A stretch of 51,343 nt of DNA from Sandaracinobacter neustonicus (GTDB lineage: Bacteria; Pseudomonadota; Alphaproteobacteria; Sphingomonadales; Sphingomonadaceae): NCBI RefSeq assembly GCF_006385875.1, contig NZ_VFSU01000002.1:1-51343 (forward strand), read 5' to 3'. Below the pieces are notes generated by a model, which saw nothing but the letters and a program-made list of their open reading frames with translations, made no database searches and was not told the DNA's origin. Position 1 is the stretch's first letter. Every line of letters begins with the position of its first letter. This document shows, in pieces, positions 14,108-22,644 of this stretch. Position numbers and translations under genes: made by a program.

Positions 14108-14715
14108 CGGCCGTCGCCGATCCCCGCAACCGCCGCACCGCGCTGATCGCGGGCGCTGTCGCGCTGGCGATGGTGGGCCTCGCCTATGCCTCGGTGCCGC
14201 TCTACCGCGTCTTCTGTCAGGTCACCGGCTTCGGCGGCACCACACAAAAGGCAGAGGCCGCACCGGCAGCCGAAAGCCTGAAGGCGCTGCATGGCCGCAC
14301 CATCAAGGTCCGCTTCGACGGCAATGTGCGCGGTGGTCTCCCTTGGGAGTTCGCCCCGGCGCAAGGCCCGGTGGACGTGAAGATCGGCGAGCAAAATATG
14401 ATCTTCTATAAGGCCGCCTCGCAATCGGCGGCCAGCACCACCGGCAGCGCCACCTTCAACGTCACGCCGGAAGCCGCCGGGCGCTATTTCGCCAAGATCC
14501 AGTGCTTCTGCTTCAACGAGCAGACCCTGAACCCTGGTCAACAAGTTGAAATGCCCGTCGTCTTCTATGTCGATCCGGCCATCCTCGATGATCCGGACGC
14601 AAAGGATATCGACGAAATCACCCTTTCCTACAGCTTCTACCCCGTGGCGCAGCCGTCTAAGGCACCCGGCGTCTATGCCACGGGCTCTTCGGAACTGGCC
14701 CAAAAGGCCCGCTAA
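14104..14715 (+). CDS. ctaG: Cytochrome c oxidase copper chaperone CtaG (Cox11)
   Basis: Cox11 proteins deliver copper to the CuB site of subunit I from the periplasmic side. The 203-aa product has one N-terminal membrane helix (about 12-30, followed by SVPLYRVFCQVTGFGG) and a soluble domain. That domain carries the copper-binding motif KIQCFCFNEQ (C134 and C136), then LNPGQQVEMPVVFYVDP. All are family signatures. The start overlaps the stop of the upstream small gene. It precedes ctaE by 57 bp. Confidence 0.96.
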   Translation: MTAVADPRNRRTALIAGAVALAMVGLAYASVPLYRVFCQVTGFGGTTQKAEAAPAAESLKALHGRTIKVRFDGNVRGGLPWEFAPAQGPVDVKIGEQNMIFYKAASQSAASTTGSATFNVTPEAAGRYFAKIQCFCFNEQTLNPGQQVEMPVVFYVDPAILDDPDAKDIDEITLSYSFYPVAQPSKAPGVYATGSSELAQKAR

Positions 14716-14772
14716 CAATCCCGCCCGCGCCAACAGGCACGGGCCAACGAAACGAAAGTTCAGGTGAGAGAC

Positions 14773-15600
14773 ATGGCTTCCGCGAAGAACCACGATTTCC
14801 ACATCCTGCCCCCCAGCCCATGGCCGCTGCTCGGCGCGACGTCGGCGATGGTGATGCTGGGCGGCAGCGTCTTCTGGTGGCACAAGGCCCCGTGGGGCGT
14901 GTGGGTCGCGGCGCTGGGCCTCTTGGGCGTGCTCGCCACCTTCTTCTTCTGGTTCTCGGATATCCGCGACGAAGCGAATGCGGGCGATCACACCCCCGTG
15001 GTGCAGTTGCACCACCGCTATGGGATGATCCTGTTCATCGCCTCTGAAGTGATGTTCTTCGTCGCATGGTTCTGGGCCTTTTTCGCCGCCGCGCTGTTCC
15101 CCTCCCACGCCGAAGCCGTCGGCGGGGTTTGGCCGCCCAAGGGCATCGAGGTGCTGGATCCGTTTGTCTATCCGCTGCTGAACACACTGATCCTGCTGCT
15201 GTCGGGCACCACTATCACATGGGCGCACCATGCGCTGATCCATGGGGATCGTCAGGGGTTCAAGCAGGGGCTGTGGCTCACCATCATCCTCGGCGTGCTG
15301 TTCTCCTGCCTGCAGGCTTATGAATATAGCCATGCCACCTTCCCGTTCGCGGGCAACATCTATGGCTCCACCTTCTACATGGCGACCGGGTTCCACGGCT
15401 TCCACGTGATCGTCGGCACCATCTTCCTCGCCGTCTGCCTTTGGCGCGCCTACCTCGGCGATTTCACGCCGAAGCAGCATTTCGGCTTCGAAGCGGCTGC
15501 ATGGTATTGGCACTTCGTGGACGTGGTGTGGCTGTTCCTGTTCCTGACGATCTACATCTGGGGCTCGAACTTCGGGGCGGCCGTTGGCGCGGGCCACTGA
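14773..15600 (+). CDS. ctaE: Cytochrome c oxidase subunit III
   Basis: A 275-aa membrane protein with seven predicted helices that binds subunit I and supports proton uptake. Recognisable segments are [15 protein letters not shown] at the start, [17 protein letters not shown] with the conserved glutamate, and [11 protein letters not shown]. The near-terminal [17 protein letters not shown] is also diagnostic. The ATG at 14773 is preferred because AGGTGAG stands just upstream; GTG at 14764 would place that site inside the gene. A GC-rich hairpin follows 26 bp after the stop. Confidence 0.97.
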   Translation: MASAKNHDFHILPPSPWPLLGATSAMVMLGGSVFWWHKAPWGVWVAALGLLGVLATFFFWFSDIRDEANAGDHTPVVQLHHRYGMILFIASEVMFFVAWFWAFFAAALFPSHAEAVGGVWPPKGIEVLDPFVYPLLNTLILLLSGTTITWAHHALIHGDRQGFKQGLWLTIILGVLFSCLQAYEYSHATFPFAGNIYGSTFYMATGFHGFHVIVGTIFLAVCLWRAYLGDFTPKQHFGFEAAAWYWHFVDVVWLFLFLTIYIWGSNFGAAVGAGH

Positions 15601-16240
15601 TCCCACGCCAGACCTGAACTCGAAGGCCCCGGCGGGACACCGCCGGGGCTTTCCCGTTCTGCCAACGATGATGGTGGCGCTGGCGCTGCCGATCCTGATC
15701 GGGCTGGGGCTGTGGCAGGTTTCCCGGCTGCACTGGAAGCAGCAGGTGATCGCAGAGATGCAGGCGGCGGCCACACTGCCGGTGCTGGCTGTCAGCGGGC
15801 CGATCCCACCGAAATCCGCCTTCCGCATGGCCGACATCCGGCTCGATTGCCCGGAACAGCTTCCGCTCGCCGAATCCGCCCGCAATCGGAAGGGCGACAG
15901 CGGCTGGTCCACCATCCTCGCCTGCACCGCGCCGGGCGGGGAAAGCGCGCAACTGATGCTGGGCTGGTCACCCGTCAGCGCCGGGCCGTCCACACAGAGC
16001 GTCCCCGCTGAACGGCGGCAGGTGCAGGGCGTGCTGGTGCCCGGCGCGCATGTGCAATGGCGCATCTACCCGCCCGTCACCCCGCCGCCGTTGCAGCCGA
16101 TCCAGCCGCCCACGCCGGATACCATCCCCAACAACCACCGGCTTTACGCCATCCAGTGGTTCGCCTTCGCGGGCATCTTGCTGGTCATCTATGGCCTGTG
16201 GCTGCGCCGCTGGGTTGCACAAAGGCCGCCCGCGGCTTAA
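15584..16240 (+). CDS. SURF1-family oxidase assembly protein (copy associated with aa3 oxidase)
   Basis: SURF1 proteins sit in the membrane with two helices and help insert heme A into subunit I. This 218-aa product shows the first helix with its flank ([28 protein letters not shown]). A periplasmic part follows, with [12 protein letters not shown] and a second helix ([22 protein letters not shown]). The family's [10 protein letters not shown] block is intact. The start is uncertain. A TTG at 15584 overlaps the ctaE stop and has GGGGCGG upstream; the only ATG (15668) would begin inside the first helix. A terminator-like hairpin lies within the first codons. A second SURF1 occurs at 36703. Confidence 0.88.
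   Translation: MARATDPTPDLNSKAPAGHRRGFPVLPTMMVALALPILIGLGLWQVSRLHWKQQVIAEMQAAATLPVLAVSGPIPPKSAFRMADIRLDCPEQLPLAESARNRKGDSGWSTILACTAPGGESAQLMLGWSPVSAGPSTQSVPAERRQVQGVLVPGAHVQWRIYPPVTPPPLQPIQPPTPDTIPNNHRLYAIQWFAFAGILLVIYGLWLRRWVAQRPPAA
15626..15652 (+). terminator. Terminator-like GC hairpin at the ctaE/SURF1 junction
   Basis: A 10-bp perfect stem (GCCCCGGCGG at 15626-15635, CCGCCGGGGC at 15640-15649) with a 4-nt loop is followed by TTT. It lies 26 bp past the ctaE stop but inside the early codons of the SURF1 frame. It may thin transcription past ctaE. The T-run is short, so full termination is doubtful. Confidence 0.4.
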
Positions 16241-16252
16241 CCGCCAGCGGTC

Positions 16253-17638
16253 ATGCAGTATATCAGCACACGTGGAAGCGCCCCCGTCCTCGATTTCCGG
16301 GGGGCCACTCTCGCCGGTCTTGCCACCGATGGCGGCCTCTATCTGCCCGCCGAATGGCCGCAGCTGTCGCCCGAATTGCTCGAATCGCTGGCCACCGCCA
16401 GCTATGCGGAAACCGCCTTCACGGTGATGAAACCCTATGTGCAGGGTTCGCTGACAGACGCCGAACTGAAGTCCCTGATCGCAGACGCCTATGGTGATTT
16501 CGGCCATGCCGCCGTCACGCCGCTGGTGCAGCTGGATCATCGCCAATGGCTGCTGGAGCTGTTCCACGGCCCCACGCTCGCCTTCAAGGATGTGGCCCTG
16601 CAATTCCTCGGCGGGCTGTTCGGCCACTTTCTGGGCGCGAAGGATCGGCTGACCATCGTCGGCGCGACCAGCGGCGATACCGGCTCCGCCGCGATCGAGG
16701 CGGTGGCGGGCCGCCCCGGAATCACCATCTTCATGCTCCACCCGGCGGGCCGCGTCTCGGATGTGCAGCGCCGTCAGATGACGACGGTGAATGCCCCCAA
16801 TGTCCACAATATCGCCGTGGACGGCAGCTTCGACGATTGCCAGAAGCTGGTGAAAACCCTGTTCAACGATGCCGCCTTCCGCACCGAATACCAGCTCTCG
16901 GCGGTGAACAGCATCAACTGGGCGCGGCTGCTGGCGCAGATCGTCTATTATGTGCATGCGGGCGTCCGTTTGGGCGCGCCCGGCCGGGCCGCCAGCTGGT
17001 CTGTGCCCACCGGCAATTTCGGCGACGTGTTCGCCGGATATTGCGCCCACCGTATGGGGCTGCCCATCCACAAGCTGCTGGTGGCCACCAACGTCAATGA
17101 TATCCTCGCCCGCGCGCTGTCGGCGGGGGATTATTCGGTCGGCAAGGTCACGCCCACCGCCACGCCGTCGATGGATATCCAGATCAGCTCCAACTTCGAA
17201 CGGCTGCTGTTCGATCTCTACGGCCGCGACGGCGCAGCGCTGGCCGCCGCGATGCAGGGCTTCGAACAGACCGGCACGCTGAAACTGTCAGACGCGCAAC
17301 GCGCCGAAGCCGCGAAAATCTTCCTCGCCTCGCGCGTGAACGAAGCGGGCATGATGCAGGCGCTGGCATGGGCCAACAGCGAATGCGGCCAGCTGATCGA
17401 TCCGCACACCGGCGTCGGCCTCGCCGCCGCCCGCGCCCGTGCAGAGGATTGCGAAGGCCCCATCGTCACCCTCGCCACCGCGCACCCGGCGAAATTCCCG
17501 GATGCGGTGGAGCGCGCCACCGGCATCCGCCCCGGCCTGCCGCGCCGCGTCGGCCATCTGTTCGACCGGGAGGAGCGGTACGAGCATCTCCCGGCCAGCG
17601 AAGCCGCGCTGAAGGCGCACATCCGCGCCCGCGCATGA
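16253..17638 (+). CDS. thrC: Threonine synthase
   Basis: ThrC converts O-phosphohomoserine to threonine with pyridoxal phosphate in the cytoplasm. The 461-aa product has the long (class II, yeast/E. coli-like) architecture. It opens MQYISTRG, has the PLP lysine K112 in FHGPTLAFKDVALQFLGG, a phosphate-binding ATSGDTGSAA, and SVPTGNFGDVFAGY. The ATG lies 12 bp past the SURF1 stop and the stop overlaps the start of the M16 protease gene (ATGA). This order after the cox genes is frequent in alphaproteobacteria. Confidence 0.96.
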   Translation: MQYISTRGSAPVLDFRGATLAGLATDGGLYLPAEWPQLSPELLESLATASYAETAFTVMKPYVQGSLTDAELKSLIADAYGDFGHAAVTPLVQLDHRQWLLELFHGPTLAFKDVALQFLGGLFGHFLGAKDRLTIVGATSGDTGSAAIEAVAGRPGITIFMLHPAGRVSDVQRRQMTTVNAPNVHNIAVDGSFDDCQKLVKTLFNDAAFRTEYQLSAVNSINWARLLAQIVYYVHAGVRLGAPGRAASWSVPTGNFGDVFAGYCAHRMGLPIHKLLVATNVNDILARALSAGDYSVGKVTPTATPSMDIQISSNFERLLFDLYGRDGAALAAAMQGFEQTGTLKLSDAQRAEAAKIFLASRVNEAGMMQALAWANSECGQLIDPHTGVGLAAARARAEDCEGPIVTLATAHPAKFPDAVERATGIRPGLPRRVGHLFDREERYEHLPASEAALKAHIRARA

Positions 17639-18867
17639 ACGCCGAAACCACCATCCTCGAAAACGGCCTCACCGTTGCCACGCTCCACATGCCGGGGCTG
17701 GAAACGGCAGCGGTCGCGCTGAACGCCGATGTGGGTGCCCGCAACGAAACGGCGGGCGAAAACGGCCTCGCGCATTTGTTCGAGCATATGGTGTTCAAGG
17801 GCACCGCCAGCCGCCCGGCCCGCACCATCGCCGAACAGATTGAGGATGTGGGCGGCGCGCTGAACGCATGGACTTCGCGTGACACCACCTGCTTCCACGC
17901 CCGCGTGCTGGCCGCCGACGTGCCGCTGGCGGTGGAGCTGATTTCCGACCTCGTCACCAGCCCACTGTTCGCCGATGCCGATCTGGCGCTGGAACGCGAA
18001 GTTGTGCTGTCTGAAATCGGCGAGGCGCTGGATACGCCGGATGATCTGGTTTTCGATCATCTGCAGGCCACCGCCTTCACCGCGCAGAGCCTCGGCCGCC
18101 CCATCCTCGGCACGGCGGACAGCCTTGCCGCGCTAAGCAGCGCCACGCTGCGGCACTGGCAGCAGGCGCATTATCGCGGCCATGGCCTTGTGCTGGCAGC
18201 CGCCGGCAAGGTGGATCATGCGCAACTGGTCGATCTCGCCCGGCGGCATCTGGGCGGCATCCCCGCCGGCCGCCCCGGCCCCATCGAACCCGCCCGCTGG
18301 ACGGGCGGCGCGCGGACAGACGCCCAGCGCAACGAGCAACTGCATCTGGCGCTGGGCTTTCGGGGCTTCGCCCCGCGCGCGCCGGAAATCGACGCCGCGC
18401 GACTGTTCGCCATGGCGCTGGGCGGCGGCATGTCCTCCCGCCTGTTCCAGCAACTGCGCGAGGAACGCGGGCTGGCCTATTCCGTCAGCGCCTCGCACGG
18501 CGTGCATGCGGATGCCGGGATGCTGAACATCTACACCGCCTCGCGCCCCGGCGATGCCGCGAAGGCCCGCGATCTGGCGCTGGAAATCGCCCACGCCACC
18601 GCGCGCGATCTCTCGCCCGCCGAACTGGATCGCGCCCGCGCGCAGAGCAAGGCCGGGATGCTGATGGCGCTGGAAACACCGGGCGGCATCGCCGACTGGC
18701 TGGGCGGCAGCATCCTCACATGGGGCCGGGTGCTGACGGCCGCCGAACTGATCGCCCAGCTGGACGCCGTCACGCTGGAGCAGGCGCGCGCCGCCGGGGC
18801 CGCGATGCTGGCCAGCCCGGTCGCGCTCGCCGCCGTCGGCCCGAAGGCCGACAAGCTGGCCGCCTGA
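17635..18867 (+). CDS. M16-family zinc metallopeptidase (processing-peptidase-like)
   Basis: A 410-aa protein of the pitrilysin/M16 family, the group that includes mitochondrial processing peptidase beta. The inverted zinc motif HLFEH is intact (H47, E50, H51) and followed by MVFKGT. The distal glutamate ligand falls in REVVLSEIGEA (about E127). The second-half signature GLAYSVSASHG and the substrate-binding ALGGGMSSRLFQQLREERG are also present. No signal peptide is visible, so a cytoplasmic location is likely. It overlaps thrC by 4 bp and the following methyltransferase by 1 bp (TGATG). Confidence 0.94.
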   Translation: MNAETTILENGLTVATLHMPGLETAAVALNADVGARNETAGENGLAHLFEHMVFKGTASRPARTIAEQIEDVGGALNAWTSRDTTCFHARVLAADVPLAVELISDLVTSPLFADADLALEREVVLSEIGEALDTPDDLVFDHLQATAFTAQSLGRPILGTADSLAALSSATLRHWQQAHYRGHGLVLAAAGKVDHAQLVDLARRHLGGIPAGRPGPIEPARWTGGARTDAQRNEQLHLALGFRGFAPRAPEIDAARLFAMALGGGMSSRLFQQLREERGLAYSVSASHGVHADAGMLNIYTASRPGDAAKARDLALEIAHATARDLSPAELDRARAQSKAGMLMALETPGGIADWLGGSILTWGRVLTAAELIAQLDAVTLEQARAAGAAMLASPVALAAVGPKADKLAA

Positions 18868-19727
18868 TGGCCGCACTCGAAACCCTGATCGCCGAACCCT
18901 CGCCCGATTTCGCGCTGATCGATTCGGGCTATGGCCGCAAGCTGGAACGCTGCGGCCCGTTCCGCTTCATCCGCCCTGAACCGCAGGCGATGTGGGCACC
19001 CGCCCAAACAGACTGGCAGGCGGACGGCGAATTCGTCGGCGGCTCCGATGAAGAGGGCGGCGGCCGCTGGCGGCTCGACGCGAACGTGCCGCCCGCATGG
19101 CCCATCGAACAGGCGGGCGTGAAGCTGCACGCGCAATGCACCCCCTTCCGCCACCTCGGCTTCTTCCCGGATATGGCCCCGCACTGGGCGCGGCTGTCTG
19201 AACTGCCGCCCGGCGCATCGGTGCTGAACCTGTTCGGCTATACCGGAGTCGCCAGCATGGTCGCGGCGAAGGCGGGCGCAGAGGTGGTGCATGTCGATGC
19301 CTCGAAAAAGGCAATCGAACAGGCGCGCGCCAACGCCCGGCTTTCGGGCCTGTCCGACAAGCCCATCCGCTGGATCACCGAGGATGCGCGCAAATTCGTC
19401 GCCCGCGAAGTACGGCGCGGCCGCCGCTATGACGCGATCCTGCTGGATCCGCCCAAGTTCGGGCGTGGGCCGGATGGCGAAGTGTGGGATCTCACCACCG
19501 ATTTGCCCGGGCTGCTGGCGGATTGCGTGAAGCTGCTGGACGCGAACAGCCGCTTCCTCATCCTCACCACCTATGCCGTCCGCCTTTCCGCACTGGCGCT
19601 TGAAGGGCTGCTTGCGCCGCTGGCCGCGCATCTGCCCGGCCATGTGCAGCCCGGCGAAATGGCCATCCGCGAAGAAACGCGCGGCACCCTGCTGCCCACC
19701 GCCATCTTCGCCCGCTGGAGCCGCTGA
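18867..19727 (+). CDS. Class I SAM-dependent methyltransferase, RlmI/RlmK-like
   Basis: A 286-aa methyltransferase with the SAM-binding VLNLFGYTGVASMVAAKAGA (about 112-131), an acidic loop in VVHVDASKKAIEQARAN and the catalytic-face motif YDAILLDPPKFGRG. The LFGYTG and DPPKFG motifs are those of the RlmI/RlmK 23S rRNA methyltransferases, so RNA is the likely substrate. The PUA domain of full-length RlmI is absent. The start ATG shares its first base with the M16 stop. It ends the cox-thrC operon run. Confidence 0.9.
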   Translation: MAALETLIAEPSPDFALIDSGYGRKLERCGPFRFIRPEPQAMWAPAQTDWQADGEFVGGSDEEGGGRWRLDANVPPAWPIEQAGVKLHAQCTPFRHLGFFPDMAPHWARLSELPPGASVLNLFGYTGVASMVAAKAGAEVVHVDASKKAIEQARANARLSGLSDKPIRWITEDARKFVAREVRRGRRYDAILLDPPKFGRGPDGEVWDLTTDLPGLLADCVKLLDANSRFLILTTYAVRLSALALEGLLAPLAAHLPGHVQPGEMAIREETRGTLLPTAIFARWSR

Positions 19728-19794
19728 CCCATTTTCTTGGGTATCCTGTTGCTTACAAACCCGTCGGCCTTCGGGCCTTTTCCTCTCTCCTCCC

Positions 19795-19813
19795 CCGCTC
19801 AGGCTGAGCCTGT
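19795..19813. repeat. Truncated copy of the CTCAGGCTGAGC repeat
   Basis: The sequence CCGCTCAGGCTGAGCCTGT matches the front of the repeats at 792-817 and 39562-39587, but the CGAAG tail is replaced by unrelated sequence. It lies in the 243-bp gap before the next methyltransferase. Confidence 0.65.
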
Positions 19814-19970
19814 TTGCAAAGATTCGATCGCCTTTCATTGTGGCCTGCGGGACACGCTCCGGCCATGTTATGGCCCAAGTGCCACGGCCCGTCGCACTTC
19901 ACAGGTTACAGGCTCGCAACATCAAAACCGCCATGGCAGAACAGGGCTCATGCAGTGCCGGAGCCTCTCG

Positions 19971-20906
19971 ATGCGCAGCCTTTCGCCGTTTTCTGCCGCC
20001 GCAGCCCTTGTGCTTCTTGCCGGAACGGCCGCCCTGCTTTCTGCTGCCCCTGCCGCAGCGCAGGTGAAGATGCTGGGCACCACGCCAGACGTGCATGATC
20101 CGCTGGCCCCGCCGCCCGCGCTGGAGCCGATCTTCGAATCCGCCCCGCTGCAATTGTCGCTGATGCAGTCCTCCACCGCGAAAGAGGGCGACGACGCCTA
20201 TCAACCCGAAGTCGGGCAGGCCGGGAAAGACGTGATCTGGGTGCCCACGCCAGACAGTCTGGTGAAGGCGATGCTCACCACGGCCGACGTAAAGCCCACT
20301 GATTATGTTGTCGATCTCGGCTCGGGCGACGGCAAGATCGCTATCGCCGCCGCGCGCGATTTCGGCGCGCGTTCGCTGGGGGTGGAATATAATCCGGAGA
20401 TGGTGGCGCTCGCCCGCCGCAACGCCCAGCGCGCGGGCGTCGCGGGCAAGGCGAACTTCATCCATGGCGACATTTTCGAAACCGATTTCTCCAGCGCCAC
20501 CGTCGTCACCATGTATTTGCTGCCCAGCCTGAACCTGAAGCTGCGCGACACGCTGCTGAAGATGAAGCCGGGCACGCGCATCGTCTCCCACGCCTTCACC
20601 ATGGGCGAATGGGAACCCGAACGCACCATCAGCACGGATGACGCGACCGGCTATTTCTGGATCGTCCCAGCACAAGTCGCGGGCCGCTGGGCCTTCGAAG
20701 TCGGCGCGGACCGTTTCGCCGCCGAACTGGGGCAGGAATTCCAGAAACTCTCCGCCGCGCGCGGCGGCCCCATCCGCGACGGCGCGGTGAAAGGCACAAC
20801 CGTGCATCTCACCCGCGCCAACGGGCAGGAACTGGTGGGCGAAGTCAACGGCAACCAGATCGTCGGACGCGGCTGGGTCGCCACCCGGATCAAGCCCGCC
20901 GGCTGA
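19971..20906 (+). CDS. SAM-dependent methyltransferase-fold protein with signal peptide
   Basis: A 311-aa product with a clear N-terminal signal peptide (MRSLSPFSAAAALVLLAG..., cleavage near AAPAAAQ at about 31). A class I methyltransferase core follows: YVVDLGSGDGKIAIAAA (motif I, about 112-128), LGVEYNPEMVALARRNA, and GDIFETDFSSATVVTMYLLPSLN. The C-terminal third (GRWAFEVGADRFAAELGQEF and on) is not recognised. Export is puzzling because SAM is not expected in the periplasm; the hydrophobic segment might instead be a membrane anchor. The ATG at 19971 has GGAG 8 nt upstream. Another ATG at 19950 and a TTG at 19737 also open the frame but weaken the signal peptide. Confidence 0.85.
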   Translation: MRSLSPFSAAAALVLLAGTAALLSAAPAAAQVKMLGTTPDVHDPLAPPPALEPIFESAPLQLSLMQSSTAKEGDDAYQPEVGQAGKDVIWVPTPDSLVKAMLTTADVKPTDYVVDLGSGDGKIAIAAARDFGARSLGVEYNPEMVALARRNAQRAGVAGKANFIHGDIFETDFSSATVVTMYLLPSLNLKLRDTLLKMKPGTRIVSHAFTMGEWEPERTISTDDATGYFWIVPAQVAGRWAFEVGADRFAAELGQEFQKLSAARGGPIRDGAVKGTTVHLTRANGQELVGEVNGNQIVGRGWVATRIKPAG

Positions 20907-20908
20907 TC

Positions 20909-22246
20909 TTGGCATCCGAGCTTCAGCCAAGGCGACGCCTCTCCGCCACAGACGTCGCGCTGATGATCGTCGGCATCGTCATCGGCGCGGGCATCTTCCG
21001 CGTGCCCGCCGATGTCGCTGCCGCCGTTTCGGCAGACTGGCAGGCGCTGGCCTTGTGGGCGCTTGGCGGTCTTGCGGCCCTTACGGGCGCGCTCACCTAC
21101 GCCGAACTCGCCACCCGCCACCCGTCGGTCGGCGGCGAATTCCACTTCCTCCGCCTCGCATGGGGACCACGCCTCGCCGCCCTGTTCGTCTGGGCGCGAA
21201 TCTCCGTGATGCAGACGGGCGCGATCGCCACCGTCGCCTTCGTCGCGGGCGATTATGCCGCCGGGCTGTGGCCGGGCGGGCCGCACCCCGCGCTCTGGGC
21301 AGGGGCCTCCGTCGCCGCCGTCACGATTGCCAATATGATCAGTCTGGAAGCCGGGCGGCGCGGCCAGCAGCTGTTTGTCGCGGTAGAGGTCGGCGCACTC
21401 GCCGCCGTGCTGCTTGCCGCGCTGTGGCTGGCAGGCACCGGCACCCCCGCGCCGCAACCGCCCGCCGGAAGCACCCCCGCAGGCACCGGGCTGGGCCTGG
21501 CGATGGTGTTCATCATGCTGGCCTATGGCGGCTGGAACGAGGCCGCCTACCTCTCCGCCGAAACGCGGGACAGTTCGCGCGGCCTTGTCCGCGCCCTCGT
21601 GCTCGGGCTGGGCGGCGTAACCCTGCTCTATGTGCTGATCAACGCCGCCTTCCTCGCCACGCTGGGACGGGAAACGCTGGCCGCCACCCCCGCGCCTGCC
21701 ACGCTGCTGCTGGAAACCGCCTTCGGCCCGCTCGCCGCCGCAGCCGTCGCCACGGCCGTCGTCATCGCCTCTCTCTCCACCATGAACGCCACCGTCATCA
21801 CCGGTGCGCGCGCCATGTGCGCAGCCGGGCGGCACGTGCCGCTGCTCGCCCCGCTGGGCAGCTGGGATCAGGCCCGCTCCGTCCCCCGCCCGGCGCTGCT
21901 GCTGCAAGGGCTGATCGCGCTGGCCCTCACCGCCTATGGTGCCACCGCGCGGGACGGCTTTATCGCGATGGTCGCGTTCGGCGCGCCCGTGTTCTGGCTG
22001 TTCCTCGCCCTTACCGCAGCCGCGCTGTTCCGCCTGCGCCGCACCCACCCGAACGCGCCCGGCTTCCGCGTGCCGCTTTACCCGATCATCCCGCTGATCT
22101 TCCTCGCCGTCTGCCTCGCCATGCTCTGGTCGTCGTTGGATTACGCCCGCTTCATGCTCACCAGCAGCGAAGCGGGCCGCCATGCGGGCGTGCTGGGCAT
22201 CGCCCTGCTGGCGCTGGGCGTGCCGCTGGTGTGGCGCGCGCGGTGA
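20909..22246 (+). CDS. APC-superfamily amino-acid permease
   Basis: A 445-aa inner-membrane transporter with about 12 hydrophobic helices. The first helix carries the unwound motif IVGIVIGAGIFRVPADVA (about 20-37) typical of LAT/APC permeases. GGEFHFLRLAWGP and YGGWNEAAYLSAE are further family segments. It probably moves amino acids; the specificity is not readable. The only plausible start is TTG at 20909, 2 bp after the methyltransferase stop, so the two may be translated together. It converges on the M23 peptidase gene across a repeat-filled junction. Confidence 0.9.
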   Translation: MASELQPRRRLSATDVALMIVGIVIGAGIFRVPADVAAAVSADWQALALWALGGLAALTGALTYAELATRHPSVGGEFHFLRLAWGPRLAALFVWARISVMQTGAIATVAFVAGDYAAGLWPGGPHPALWAGASVAAVTIANMISLEAGRRGQQLFVAVEVGALAAVLLAALWLAGTGTPAPQPPAGSTPAGTGLGLAMVFIMLAYGGWNEAAYLSAETRDSSRGLVRALVLGLGGVTLLYVLINAAFLATLGRETLAATPAPATLLLETAFGPLAAAAVATAVVIASLSTMNATVITGARAMCAAGRHVPLLAPLGSWDQARSVPRPALLLQGLIALALTAYGATARDGFIAMVAFGAPVFWLFLALTAAALFRLRRTHPNAPGFRVPLYPIIPLIFLAVCLAMLWSSLDYARFMLTSSEAGRHAGVLGIALLALGVPLVWRAR

Positions 22247-22266
22247 GGGTGTTTGAAGGGTTTCCA

Positions 22267-22616
22267 CCCCTTCACCCTGGCAGGGGCGTGACGCCGCTCG
22301 CACCCCCGACGTTTTTAGCCCCTCCTCCTCTAGGGGAGGGGTTGGGGTGGGGGCCATCCGCTTGGCGCGAGGTTGGGGGTTTATGGCCTGCAGCGCTTCT
22401 GTTTTGCGTGTTGTGATGTCTGTGGATCAGGCCCGGCGGTAACACCCCCTCTCCATCTCCCCCCCTTGCAGGGGGAGAGAGCCGCGGTGCGCCGCAGGCA
22501 ATCGAATCTGATCGCTCTCACCAAGCTGGAGTGGGGCCGCAACGCCAATTTTGAGGGTGCAGGGAAATCATTTCCCTGCCGGGTTCCAAGGGCAGAGCCC
22601 TTGGCCGCCGGAGGCA
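22267..22616. repeat. Composite intergenic repeat block, copy 1
   Basis: Ordered modules are shared with 39281-39815. They begin with GGCAGGGGCGTGACGCC, a CCCCTCC...GGGGAGGGG hairpin, and GGGGCCATCCGCTTGGCG. Next are GGATCAGGCCC and a run of CTCTCC/GGGAGAG pairs, followed by CGCAGGCAATCGAATCTGATC. Last come AGGGTGCAGGGAAATCATTTCCCTGCC and an AAGGGC...GCCCTT hairpin. The block fills the junction between the convergent permease (ends 22246) and M23 peptidase (ends 22645). No gene is present in this 398-bp gap. Confidence 0.8.
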
Positions 22617-22644
22617 AAACCCCTCAACCGCCCCCCGCGCAACC

